Shown: positions 10,593-21,007, counted from the first letter of the stretch. The stretch: 21,447 nt of DNA from Acropora yongei (GCA_014634225.1 BLFN01000393.1:2649573-2671019); one strand, 5' to 3'. Translations and numbers: made by a program. Notes: generated from the sequence alone by a model not told the origin.

Positions 10593-12474
10593 CGGCAAAA
10601 CGCCAGGAAAACAAACGAGACTCGTGTATTTTTGATGCTCACATGTCTGAAAGATCTGCCTGCACGCGTCTTTTAATGCGACATAAAAGTCATAACAACC
10701 CGTAATTGGAAAGATATGGGAATCAAAACATTGTACACTGCTCTGTTTAGTCGTTGCGTGCGGGTGTTTTCTCGAATTCATTGATAATATCAACGTGACT
10801 TATCTACTAAGATGATAACTCTAAAATAAGACAGTATTTAGGAGTTTCCCTTCTTAAGTAACCTTTAAACCAGTACTTGCCCTTGGGGGCGGAAGCCGGC
10901 ATTGTGATCAGCGTTTTCTAAAATGCAATTTAATGCCACTTCTCACCTTCTCGTCTTAATCTATGAAAGAGACGAGTAATTAATTGCGCTCTCTTTTACG
11001 GAAGTGATTCGCCTGTCAGGGGCGTATTCGTTGGTGTTAAAGATGATAGCATGGAAACCGATTCTTCTTTCCTAACACAAAACCAAAAGTAAAATTCTCA
11101 CCCCTTGTTTAGCGTGTGTAGCCCCAGGTTAAACAAACAAAATCCAAAAGGGTTCGTCCCTCCATGCGAAAGAAAGTTTTCATACACATTTGTGTTCGTT
11201 CGAATTACTCGTTATGGCAAAAATAGGGCAGTAAGAGGCCAGTTTCTCAAAAATACATGTATCTTCAACGCAAACGAAGAATGACGAGATAGGAATTCTC
11301 ACGTTCGTTATTGCAAGAAGAAAAACACAACTCTTTTATCCCTTGTATGAAGGTAAATGCAAATTCTTAGCTCAGTTTTTTAATTTTTTATTTTTTGATG
11401 TCATAAGCGTACACGAATTAGGTTTTTGTATGCTATCATTTCATATTAATCAAAAATGAAAGTGAACATATTCCCTGGCATTTGAGTTTTGCCGAGTTCT
11501 TCTTGAACAGAGATGTAAAAAATCCATGGAAAAAGTCATAGTTTATAGAATTTTTTTAATTTCACGAAGGAAAAATTTTAGAGAATCAGCCTAAAACTGC
11601 AACAAAAAGGTATACTTTGCAATGAAATTCATGATACATGTCGATGAACTTATAACTAGTCCTTCAGTTAATTGATTATAACCATTCGGTTTTGACAAAA
11701 TAACGTGATTTGAGACAAAATAAAAATTGTAAATCAAACTCTCTCCCTACTGTTCGCGAAGTTTGTCAGAATTACCAAAAATAGACATAAAGTTGAACTG
11801 TGATTGATTCGGGGAAAAAACGAATTTTGGTGAAAGCGGTCTGTATATCTGTACAATTAACTTAACTCTCTCATAAACAACAAGGCTGGTGAAATAACTT
11901 GAGGATTTTCTGTACGTGGTCCAGGCTCGGCAATATAAAATAAAAATACCTTTTTGAAAATGTAATATGTTTTTGTTTTAAACAAAAGGCAAGCGCACGC
12001 AATGATCCGAGTTAAGATGATGTACACTTTTTTTGAAATTTTGTAGCTAATTTTCCAGCTAAACAATTCGATGCAAAAGTTGCTTTTTGTAGAGAGATAT
12101 TTTATTTGATATTATACGTTAGAAATTTAGTTTGTTGTAACAATAGCGAGAGAACGAATCTTGTCATAAGTTTTTATTACATTTTCTGATTAAAGTTATA
12201 TTTAGCGAGGCTCAGGTGGCTTCTTGAGCTTAAAACCCTGCGGCGCGAGATTAAACAAAAGTGATAAATAGCCAAAAGTCATTAGGAGTTGTAAATTAGG
12301 CGAATTTACACTTCATGAAAGAAGCATTTAACTATATACAGACTACCTTATCAAAGATTACTTCGTGATTCCAAGAAAGCAGAAAAGCACTCGATTTTAA
12401 GAAAATAATTGTTCCTTTCTTAAGAGCCCGTAAAATTCGCGTCCATAAAACATGAACTGGGCGAAAACTTTCAA

Positions 12475-12506
12475 CGAGAATTTTGTCGTTCGAGAATTTT
12501 GTCGTT
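12475..12506 (+). repeat. Perfect 16-bp tandem duplication
   Basis: The unit CGAGAATTTTGTCGTT occurs twice head to tail (12475-12490 and 12491-12506) with no mismatch. It is isolated and looks like a simple slippage duplication. Confidence 0.8.
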
Positions 12507-13919
12507 CTTTGTAATGTTTTGTTCTATGCATGACAGAAGAGCAATTTTCATTCTATAGTCAGTTGAAATTTAACTTGTGTCTAGCTATCGAAAGATTGGA
12601 GCTTTAAAAGCTGATGCCCCGTTTTCAGGCATTACAGTCACCTGCGACATTTATGCTATTTTAAATGGACTTACTTGTATAGACTTGTAAATGAATAGCC
12701 TCCGTTTCAGAAAAAAAAAGTTCCTATATTTACGAAACAAAAGAAAATAATACAATGCGTCAGCTTGGCGAGGGATCAAATTATTATCAAAGATTCTCAA
12801 AGTTTGAAACAAAGATTAAAAAAGCGGCTTTCGAAAGATGTACTATCGTTCAGAAAATATCGCTCTCGCGGCATTCAAATGTTTCTACTTTACACCTTCC
12901 GTTGTACTGACGACCATTTTAGAAACTATGCGGTCTTGAGTTGTTTCTACGCACTTAACTTAGGAAAAGATACTTGCGTGATCGAAAATTAGATACTCTG
13001 TCTTTTCGTCATGAAGCTTTTAATCATTAAACGACTGTCGTAATATGCTGTGTTCACCGGCTAGCTGAGAAAGATGGAACTCCTAAGACGAGATGTTTAC
13101 TTGGTCAGTGGGCCTTTGCGTGCCCACAGGCCATAAGTTCTTTCCACGGTGACAGACAAGAAGTCGAGGAAACCGAATCAAGTGATGTTAAGGCTCTTAG
13201 CTATTGCCCTTAGGGTTTTTTTCGTTAATTCAAAATGTCTTTGAGAAAACATCAGCCATAATGCCCTTATATGAAGTGATAGGTGTTCCCTTCAGAACTG
13301 ATAAAGCCAGGCCGATCGATACTTGTTTGTTATAGGTAACGTTAGACGAATATTCTCTGTATACGGAGTTCTTCACTGCGCTGCGCCGAAACACAGCTTG
13401 CCACTTCTTGCTCATTGTATTTGATCATTCGTAACTCGCCAGCACAATATTTCTCAGTACTAGCATTTTCGCTTTAGTCATTTATTTATTGGTATTTAAT
13501 TTGTAACTTTTCCCAATTTTTTGTTTGTTCTGCGGCCTTTTTTTTTGTTATGCAGTGTCCCAGTTTGTCAATTGCTAATGCGGTGCGGATGCAATCCCAG
13601 TTTTTAATTAAATAATATTAAAAATCAAAATTAAATATAAACTTTTAGTAGTGTGCTTTGAGTTATAACATCTAAACCCTAGGTCCTTAACACAGAAGTC
13701 TCCCTAGCCTGAACTGATCACACGAGATTTTTATCATAGAGGTTGATCAATTATTGTCGAGTTACCACCGTCGTGAATTATAGAAGCACCGGCTACACAT
13801 AACAGTTTTTCTTACCCAATCTCTGCATTCGTATGCATTTCAAAGATCTAAGCAACGACCAAACGTAACAAAAGAGAAACAGCGGATCCCGGTGAAGGAT
13901 CTGATTGACAGTATTTTTT

Positions 13920-14553
13920 AAATGCAAATGTGAAAGAGCAAGGCTGATCAAAAAGTGCGAGGAACATACATTATTAACCAATATTTCAAAAGGCTCTGCC
14001 TTTATTCAACAAGGTGTTAGGGTTTAAACTGTGGCTTCCAAAAACTGGTACATTTCAATAACAATTTACATTTAGAATTTACAATTGTAACGTACCAGTT
14101 TCCGAAAGCCACACCCTGATGAAGAAAGGCGGTGGCTTTCGAAGTATTAGATGAAATAATAACCTCTTACTAACCGCGCGCGAGGGCCGTACTGGGGAAT
14201 ATTGGACCGAGGTCGTTACAGTACGGACCGGGCGCAGCGAGATCTGTACGAAAATGACCGAGGGCCAATATTCCACTGTACGGCTCGAGCAAGCCAGGTT
14301 AGTAAGTTGTTTATTATATGGCTCTCTGTTTCTGATAGTAAAATGCACTTCCGGTGGCTTGCACTTAAAAATGTTCGTCTTCTCCATCCAGCTCTGAAAT
14401 TTCGGAAAAATTTCAATCTTTTTAGCTTCTTCTGGTAGTTTCAATGTGAAGAATGAGCAATCAGAGCACAGGGATTTGCCGAAGACTGGGTTTGCCATAT
14501 AACATGTATTACTCACACTGTTTGATCAGCCTTGCTTTTTCTCGTATGCATTT
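13920..14553. mobile_element. Fold-back (long inverted-repeat) element, ~630 bp
   Basis: The outer arms 13920-13973 and 14499-14553 are imperfect inverted copies. Their core AGCAAGGCTGATCAAA (13937-13952) is matched perfectly by its reverse complement at 14521-14536, and both arms end in AAATGCA/TGCATTT. Inside lie further palindromes: arms at 14042-14051/14092-14101, a hairpin at 14103-14112/14132-14141, and the large palindrome at 14181-14289. There is no transposase frame; the frames that cross it (for example on the minus strand over 14079-14516) are products of the repeat. It looks like a non-autonomous DNA transposon or nested insertions. The exact ends and target duplication are unresolved. 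Confidence 0.55.
14181..14289. repeat. GC-rich imperfect palindrome inside the fold-back element
   Basis: The left arm (14181-14206) contains GCCGTACTGGGGAATATTGG and pairs with 14264-14289 (CCAATATTCCACTGTACGGC) with few mismatches. An inner pair of GTACGGA / TCTGTAC continues the symmetry. The sequence resembles, from memory, a palindromic repeat family frequent in coral genomes; family membership needs a database match. Confidence 0.6.
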
Positions 14554-14663
14554 GTTTGTTTTAGTAACAGCGATAAAGAAATGGATTTTATCATTTACTA
14601 TTTCTTTCGAAGTTATATGATCAAGCCCAAAGCTCTCATGATTCAACGTTGTCAGAAGAATAC

Positions 14664-14809
14664 TTAAGGACGGTGCCTACTAATTAAAGATATGTTTACC
14701 CCGGTGTGTGATTGTGCAGGAAATGTAGATCTTAAAAAGTCTTATTGAAATCCAAAAAGAAAATTGGGGGTAACCACGCATTTTTCAAAGATAATTCATG
14801 AAAAATATT

Positions 14810-14851
<42 letters not shown>

Positions 14852-14856
14852 CTCAG

Positions 14857-14911
<55 letters not shown>

Positions 14912-14913
14912 TA

Positions 14914-14974
<61 letters not shown>

Positions 14975-14993
14975 TTCATATTTACCGTCTTCC
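14664..14993. mobile_element. MITE-like element with 45-bp inverted arms
   Basis: The left end begins TTAAGGACGGTGCCTACTA (14664-14682). The right end (about 14981-14993) carries a degraded inverse of the ACGGT core. Internally, 14752-14796 and 14867-14911 are inverted copies matching at 42 of 45 positions, including the CAAAAAGAAAATTGGGGGT stretch, and weaker symmetry continues outwards through AGATCTTA. It has no coding capacity. I recall very similar sequence as a high-copy repeat in corals, so it is probably a non-autonomous DNA element. Confidence 0.65.
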
Positions 14994-15439
14994 ACTGATC
15001 TCAAATCGCAGCAGACGTTTCTGGTTCCTGCTTCTCGTTCTTCGCCGGGTTCTCCGCTTTTCTTCTGTATTCACTAATACTAAGATAGTTTACTGCCGCA
15101 ACTATATTTAATCTGTGAGGTCCAAAAATTGGATATCGCCCTTCTTGATTTCCGGTCTTCGAAGTGTCGTGTGACCAACCAGCGCAGATGACGTAGTGCG
15201 TGACCGACAAAGGAGTGGCAGATGCGAGGGAGGAAAGGAAACGAGCTAGCTCTTATGAAAATCAGCCCATAACATGGACTGAAACCAGATTTGTGAGCCC
15301 GCCTGAATAAGAGCTGCTTTACAAACCCATGTTTTCACTACAACCGCACTTGTCAATAATGCGCTAAGCAAATACCGCTGACTATTTCGCGAGGAAGAAT
15401 GATCAAAATCACGACCCTTTAACAAATAAAGCTTTTGAT

Positions 15440-15538
15440 ATGCGAACGCGGATATTACTAAAAGTAAGAACGGGAACCGGGAACCGGGAACCGGGAACCG
15501 GGAACCGGAGTCTGGAAGTGAGTTTACAGCGGTAATCC
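15440..15538 (-). repeat. Dispersed repeat, copy 1 (carries GGGAACC minisatellite)
   Basis: Read on the minus strand this segment gives GGATTACCGCTGT, AACTC, a run of GGTTCCC units, then TTTTAGTA and a GCGTTCGCAT-type end. The same order of blocks occurs on the plus strand at 16131-16235, so the two copies lie in opposite orientation ~600 bp apart. No coding function is supported; frames across it reflect the repeat. Confidence 0.5.
15471..15508 (+). repeat. CGGGAAC heptamer minisatellite, 5 units plus CGG
   Basis: Five uninterrupted head-to-tail copies of CGGGAAC are followed by CGG. The run lies within dispersed-repeat copy 1 and appears expanded there, because copy 2 has only diverged GTTCCC/GTTCTC-like units at the same place. 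Confidence 0.9.
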
Positions 15539-15768
15539 ACATGAGTCAATGGTTGAAGAAACCTAATAAAAGAGTGTGAATTTAACTGCGGTATGAAAGC
15601 AAAGTTCTTAAGACTAGCGCCGCTGTTTGCTGTCATTTGAGTACTCGGTTTCATTTCAATATCTCTGGGAAAAGTATTTCTGGGTGAGTAATCGAAGTCA
15701 ACGTTCCTGGAATAACGAAGCAGTGAAGTGATCCTCGCAGTCAACTCTTTCATCTATAACCTGCACTT

Positions 15769-15771
<3 letters not shown>

Positions 15772-15811
<40 letters not shown>
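15772..15811. repeat. (AT)20 microsatellite
   Basis: This is an uninterrupted run of 20 AT dinucleotides. It is likely to be length-polymorphic. Confidence 0.97.
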
Positions 15812-15815
<4 letters not shown>

Positions 15816-16130
15816 TCATTCGTTCTTGCAATGGTATGTACCATTAGTTTTGACGTTTCATCTTTTTGTCTTGCTGAAATCAGCATCTTTTGCCACTGAT
15901 CGCGTTTCATGTGTAGGTGCTTGTTTCAATATCATTATCGGCAAATAGCAGCAATGAAGTAGTAGGTCTTTCAAAAAAAATCATAAGCATTCTATTTCAT
16001 CAACTTAGTGGCTCAATACAATAACCACAAAACAACGTATACTCATCACTAACCCAACGTTAGCAAGTGCAAGTTACATTAATTAGATGAAATTGTAAAC
16101 AATGCAAAAATCAAAATATAACGGAATTTT

Positions 16131-16235
16131 ACAGCGGATTACCGCTGTGAACTCGTTCCCAAATTCGTGGTTCTTAGTTCTACCGTTCCTCGTTCTCGCT
16201 TTTAGTATCATGTATGCGAACGCCGCATGTAATGC
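16131..16235 (+). repeat. Dispersed repeat, copy 2
   Basis: The copy starts with a perfect hairpin ACAGCGG-ATTA-CCGCTGT (16131-16148). Diverged GTTCC/GTTCT units, CGCTTTTAGTA and GCGAACGCCGC follow. It matches the minus strand of 15440-15538 block by block. It ends ~500 bp before the start of the orphan gene. Confidence 0.5.
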
Positions 16236-16740
16236 TCTTTTCTACGTCACGCGACCAGACAAGGTATTGAATTATTTGAAGTGTTATGTGGTATTTGAAA
16301 CCAGATAAAAGCGATAACAGATGCTCAATGAAATGTGCGTCACGTCATTCTGTCCATTGAGTCGTGTGACGCAAGAAGAGTTGATTGAAAGACTTGTTGT
16401 TCCTGCTTATTGTCTCATCTGTCTGCTTTTCAATTGAAAGAACTTCAATGATTAAGAAAAGACTTCTGACACTTGCGCAAGGAAGGCAGACTCGAGGCAG
16501 CCAACTGAGTAAAGAGGAGCAGACGGGAAAATAATTGTCAGATGAAAATCGGTAGCCTGTTGAAAAAGGACGATATGAAAGTGATCTGTAGTTAGCAAAA
16601 TCGTATGAAAACATCTAGGTGAAGAGAAGTGTCCAACATAAACAAGAATCGATCTCTTATCATTGTTAACTAAGGTCAGTATTGAGGCTCGCTTGATTTC
16701 GCACCACAGCTGTGGTCACTCTTCGATGGATTTATAGAGG

Positions 16741-17727
16741 ATGAAACAAGACTACAATTCAATCATGTCATCCGCAATGCGACGCCTCGGACATGAGATT
16801 TCAAAGCTTGGGCTTCGAATGCGCAATAGATCGCCGTCTGGAAGCGAAAGTGATGTTTATGGTTCCACTGATGAAATGACAAACGGAGAGTACAGCTCCG
16901 AAGAACAACAAGGACATGCTTTACTTCAGGATGATAGCTGTGAAAATTGCAGCGCCTCAGCATACTTCGATGCTACATCACATCAAACGAAACAAAGACG
17001 GCATTCTAGGAATGAGCTCGATGAAGACGTGGTATGTAGTGAGCGAAAAAGCTCAATTAAAGCTGCCTTAAAGCCTGTCCTATCTCGCAAGAGTCGATCA
17101 GATTTAGCCAGATACCCGCGTTTGAACCCAAACTTTAACCTGACGCACGAGACATTGAAACGGAATGGGTCAAAAAACAGCATCAAAGAGAATGACATCG
17201 AAGGAATTGTGGCTGCAAATAACGGAAGGAGTAAGACAATGGATGAAATCCCCTCTGTAGGATATCATGAAACTGTGGCACATGCAGACTCCAAAACAAA
17301 GGAACGACGTAGAAAGCGTGGAATGAAACGCAGCAAGTCATTTAGTGGCCTGTTGGGATGGAGAAAAAGAAAAGATTCCTCTGAAAACGACACTAAATGG
17401 ACCACAGAGTTTCCAAGGAAAGTTTTAAGAAGAACGAGTTCATTGAGTAAGGTCCATAGCAAATCTGTTGCGGCGGAAAAATCAATAAATGCGACACTTC
17501 CAACGCAAGCAACAATGATATCTGATATAAATGAAATGCAGCGAAATACCCCGTCGAAATTTTCAGCAGAAATATTTTTTACCTCGCAGTCTTCGAATAA
17601 CGACAGTCGAATATCGAGTGGAGTAGATCTCAAGCAGTCGGAGATACGTTTTAGTTACATGGCGTTGAAAGGATTTCGATACGACGAAGGAATGATTGAG
17701 ACTGATCTGTGTTCCACAGAGCTATGA
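16741..17727 (+). CDS. Uncharacterised Ser/Arg/Lys-rich protein, 328 aa, intronless
   Basis: This is a 328-codon open frame, far longer than chance frames in this AT-rich DNA. It starts at an ATG with A at -3, two codons after an in-frame TAG, so no upstream extension is possible without splicing. I do not recognise a domain. The product looks mostly disordered and polar: an acidic/Ser N-terminal region (31-60), clusters of basic residues at 188-200 (ERRRKRGMKRSKS) and 206-211 (WRKRKD), and several RRxS/RxxS motifs (RRHS 86-89, RRTS 230-233) typical of basophilic-kinase or 14-3-3 sites. There is no signal peptide and no membrane segment. The last four residues, STEL, fit a class I PDZ-domain ligand (S/T-x-hydrophobic). 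An NLS or membrane-proximal scaffold role is speculation. The frame could also be the terminal exon of a gene with a non-coding 5' exon. Confidence 0.75.
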   Translation: MKQDYNSIMSSAMRRLGHEISKLGLRMRNRSPSGSESDVYGSTDEMTNGEYSSEEQQGHALLQDDSCENCSASAYFDATSHQTKQRRHSRNELDEDVVCSERKSSIKAALKPVLSRKSRSDLARYPRLNPNFNLTHETLKRNGSKNSIKENDIEGIVAANNGRSKTMDEIPSVGYHETVAHADSKTKERRRKRGMKRSKSFSGLLGWRKRKDSSENDTKWTTEFPRKVLRRTSSLSKVHSKSVAAEKSINATLPTQATMISDINEMQRNTPSKFSAEIFFTSQSSNNDSRISSGVDLKQSEIRFSYMALKGFRYDEGMIETDLCSTEL

Positions 17728-18095
17728 AATACTGTATAAATTGTACTTAATGATGTTAAAGGCTCTGAGTGCTTGGAATCGTCATTGTTCAAGTATTGTT
17801 ATGTTTTACAACACTTGACCCATGCATTAATCTTGGGATCAAAGGGTTGATGTGAATTTGCTGTAATTTCTTCCTTGTGTTGGACGAGTGTCCGTCGAGG
17901 GGAGGGCACAAAATTCAATTGCACCCCAATATGATCGTTACATTTTATTCAATTTGTACATCATGCTATGATGGGTCCGTTTGCATGGCAGAGCCCTACA
18001 TTATGCAAATATTCTACGGAGAACTCAGTCAATTAACAATATACGGGTCAAGTGCTTGTAATCCCAGTTATTGATTGTAAATGATGCATAACGCT

Positions 18096-18101
18096 AATAA
18101 A
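18096..18101 (+). terminator. Candidate poly(A) signal for the 16741-17727 gene
   Basis: AATAAA occurs ~370 nt after the stop codon and is followed by a GT-rich stretch (TGTGAGTGT, around 18121-18129) suitable as a downstream element. This implies a 3'UTR of roughly 390 nt with no convincing coding sequence in it. Confidence 0.45.
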
Positions 18102-18200
18102 TCCCTTCATCTGAAGCTTTCTGTGAGTGTATTAGACGCAACTGCTTCACCTAAGCAAATTTACAATTCTCGTTGAATTTGTGAAATCATATTTGGCAAC

Positions 18201-18302
18201 AATAGGTTTGTCGGCTAGCTGAGTCAGCAATGATTGTTCGGCTATTGGATAATAATCCTGCTATCATCTGATCTTCAAGTTATCTTTACCGACAAACTTA
18301 TT
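18201..18302. repeat. Small element with 14-bp terminal inverted repeats
   Basis: AATAGGTTTGTCGG (18201-18214) pairs with CCGACAAACTTATT (18289-18302), 13 of 14 positions complementary, enclosing ~75 bp without coding potential. It lies just beyond the poly(A) signal of the upstream gene. The form fits a minimal MITE or a structured hairpin; no target duplication is obvious. Confidence 0.45.
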
Positions 18303-18819
18303 CATCATGTGTGCCTTGAAGCTGCAATTGCATTGAACTCTTAAAGATAACGGACCGTGTTAACTCGGGCATAGAACATTAGTCTTGTTAACTCAGCTGC
18401 GTTTTTCGATACCATGCCCTTTTTAATATATTTTTGTTCTTTTAGCTTCTGAACCAAATACGATATATTGAATGAGCAATCGTTACTGAACACCTTATTA
18501 TGGATTCCCTTGAGAGACCGGATTTTAGATGACCCAAATGCGTTGAATGCGTTGCTTTGTATCAGCAGGTACTCTAGTTGAATACTATTTTCCTTCACAG
18601 TTTGTACGTTGGGTCAAAAATGCAAAACCGTTTCTATTTCTGGTCAGGAATCTGATATCCTCGCCCCCTCATAAAGCAGTATTACGCAGCTTTCATTTCA
18701 ACAATTTCACCTCAATTTCTTGATGTTCCGCAAATTAATTGTGGTGTATAAATTGGTTGCACTTTGTGTTCAAATGATCATCAAAGGTGTTCTACTGTCA
18801 GGTCTGTCGATTCTGTGGC

Positions 18820-19165
18820 ACTATGGTACTAACTTTTGAGTCTGCGGATGGAACCCTTAGGTGTGGACATTGAAACGAAATTGCAAAGCAGCTTTTTCGT
18901 TACGCTGTAGAAGCTAGAGTCTCATGGGTGAAATCCAAAAGTATGACCATTCAAATAAAAGCTACTGAGCAGTACTTTCCTGAGGTGCTGTTTATTATGT
19001 TGCACAACAATCTCTGGATCAAATCTTTAAGTGTCATCATTCAAATGAAAGCTACTAAGCAGCACTTTCCTGTGGTGTTTATTATCTGTATGAGTTGGTT
19101 CAAACTTTTAACTCTGTGGATGAAATCCTGAACCGTGACCATTAAAGCAGTTCTTTCAATTCAGT
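18820..19165 (+). repeat. Diverged tandem repeat, about four units of 80-102 bp
   Basis: Blocks such as GTCTGTGGATGAAATCC, GACCATTCAAAT, GAAAGCTACT(G/A)AGCAG and CACTTTCCTGTGGTG recur. The ATTCAAAT-type anchor falls at about 18869, 18949, 19039 and 19141. The two middle units are the most alike; the outer ones are degraded. A 67-codon frame across 18928-19131 is itself internally repetitive because of this array and is not a gene. The unit resembles, from memory, a tandem repeat seen often in coral sequence. Confidence 0.7.
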
Positions 19166-21007
19166 TAATCTTGCAGTTTCAAATTTAGTGTGCTTAAAAG
19201 GTTGTTCTAGCCGTCGGACTCGGTCGATGAAAACTCAATTTTTTTTTCAATACGAACCACCTAATAAGCAGTATTTTTCGGGTATACCCTCTTTTTTTTG
19301 CAAATTTTCGTGGACCTCCGCGGTAACAAAAGGATCGCGATCGTCCGGAACCCGACAAAGAACTCATTTGATAAAACGCAGTAGGTATTGACCAATGCTT
19401 CATTTATTTAGGAAAAATGTGTTTCTGTTTGTTTTTCATACTTGCTTCGTGCGTGAACTAGACTGACAGCGAAGCCTAAGGCGTTGACTATTCATTGAGA
19501 CAATGAAGTCTGGTTGCTCAACCCACTGGCTCTTTCCACATATTAACCTTTTAGAATAGCTAGCAATCTGAGACTGTACTGAACAATTGAACAAACAAAT
19601 TGGAATAAGCAGCATGATATTCATTCAGAGCAGTACAATTCAAAAGTGCATTGCCCGCGATAAAAACAATAAGAAATAAAGATGGTTCTTCAGTTTCTCT
19701 CTAAAGTATCCAAAACCGTTTCAACTAATTGAAAGGCGTTATTGAGAAGTTTCATAAGGAAGCAGTTTTCTGCGCTATCACTGTGACCCACGGACGATTC
19801 AAGGAAGTTTTGTAATCTACCCCAGTTAACAACTTGAGAGAGCATGGATGTTTGGCATAACTGCACGCGCCCCAACCCTACAACTGTTCGTCACTGTGGT
19901 GTCAACTCGACGAAAATGTCACTTCATTATGCAAAATTATGATAGTACGTTATGTAATAAGGCAAACTATGTTGGTTCGGACACGTCAGAACTAAAGTGT
20001 AGAAACTTATAACACAACTATCAACACCACAGACTATGATTTGAAATCATGGAAGAATTAGGCGCCTAAACTTTGCAACACTATAACTTCCGTTAAAAAA
20101 TGTACATGGCTTGAAAACTGAACTATAGGAAGTTCGATTCGATATGGTCAAATTGCCTGCGCGCAGCGTAACCTCGAACAACTGGAAAACCTATACCAGC
20201 GCTTAGTCTTTCTGCGACGCAGGCTTATATATCAGGACATAATACATGTACTCAGTAATGTATTCAGTTTTATGGTGTTGGGGAACCATCACAAATATGA
20301 TTTTGGACTAAGAAGTTGCCCGATTCCTCTTCTAGAGAAAGCGAAACTTCTCTTGAATTCCACTTCGTTTTGATCAAGCGTTTTCAGAAATCCTCGCTGT
20401 GATTGCGGGTGACCGCGCAGGCAACCGGAAGGAACCCGATTCCTTGCTCGGAAAAATCTTCCACCTCGTTCCCAAGGTTTAAAGAGAGGACCCTGGGACG
20501 AAGTTGTACTTTTTAAGTAAAAAAAACGCTTTTGAGACTCTTAAACATGCAGTAACGTCTATTTTATTAATTCATTTGTTAGCTTTCTAAGCGTTTATAT
20601 AAAAGCGATTTTAATGATTTCCATGCTGATATAAACCTGTACTTCCTGGTTTCTATTGAAGAAATCAATGATGAAAGAAATCGCGCAAAAAAAAAACACT
20701 GAAATATTATCTCTTTCTTATCACTCTTTTTTCGCGACACCATCTGAAAGTGAAAGAGGAGAAGATCTAAAAAATTTCAAATTTGGAGTGACTAAAAGGA
20801 AAATATTTGTGCATGGTCTGTTTTCCGCTATGATCCATCCTTTGAATGTGTGCGCCTCTATATTGTGCTACGACATTACTCGCTGTCTCGACAGCCACCA
20901 GTAAGACCGATAACACAGTCTGCCAAGGAAACTGTCACTTCATTGTGTTACTGTAAAAATCTTGCTGCATAATTGATACCATTTCTTGTGATAAAGACGA
21001 TAATAGC
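19166..21007. other. Apparently non-coding stretch
   Basis: No gene is recognisable. Short frames with some coding-like codon choice occur on the minus strand at 19690-19875 (no ATG start) and 19436-19624 (ATG start, hydrophobic N-terminus), and on the plus strand near 20668-20904. Each is within the length expected by chance, and none has a domain I know. Confidence 0.45.

Larger units (their letters stand above)
8348..13919. other. Long apparently non-coding stretch upstream of the DMRT gene
   Basis: No gene is recognisable. The longest frame, 109 codons at 8348-8677 (plus strand), has a good ATG context but no domain. The stretch holds the G-quadruplex motif at 10572-10592 and a 16-bp tandem duplication at 12475-12506. 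It could contain distal enhancers of the DMRT gene, but nothing in the sequence proves it. Confidence 0.45.

Noticed and set aside
14079..14516. A 145-codon minus-strand frame and overlapping frames on both strands
   Set aside because: They run through the palindromic fold-back repeat; openness on both strands comes from the inverted symmetry, and no domain is visible.
15010..15090. GGTTCC/GTTCTC-rich segment as a third copy of the 15440/16131 repeat
   Set aside because: Only loose pyrimidine-rich similarity; the flanking GGATTACCGCTGT and TTTTAGTA blocks are absent.
16345..16614. 89-codon frame antisense to the upstream region of the orphan gene
   Set aside because: No domain or supporting signals; the length is within chance.
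17877..18074. 65-codon frame after the orphan gene
   Set aside because: It lies in the probable 3'UTR before the AATAAA at 18096 and has no domain.
18341..18613. 91-codon minus-strand open frame with fairly normal composition
   Set aside because: It has no ATG near its start and no good acceptor; several frames of this length are expected by chance in 21 kb of AT-rich DNA.
19690..19875. Minus-strand frame with coding-like codons (ends ...LLNNAFQLVETVLDTLERN)
   Set aside because: It opens on TTG, its only plausible acceptors lack a pyrimidine tract, and I recognise no family; it could be an exon fragment but is not supported.
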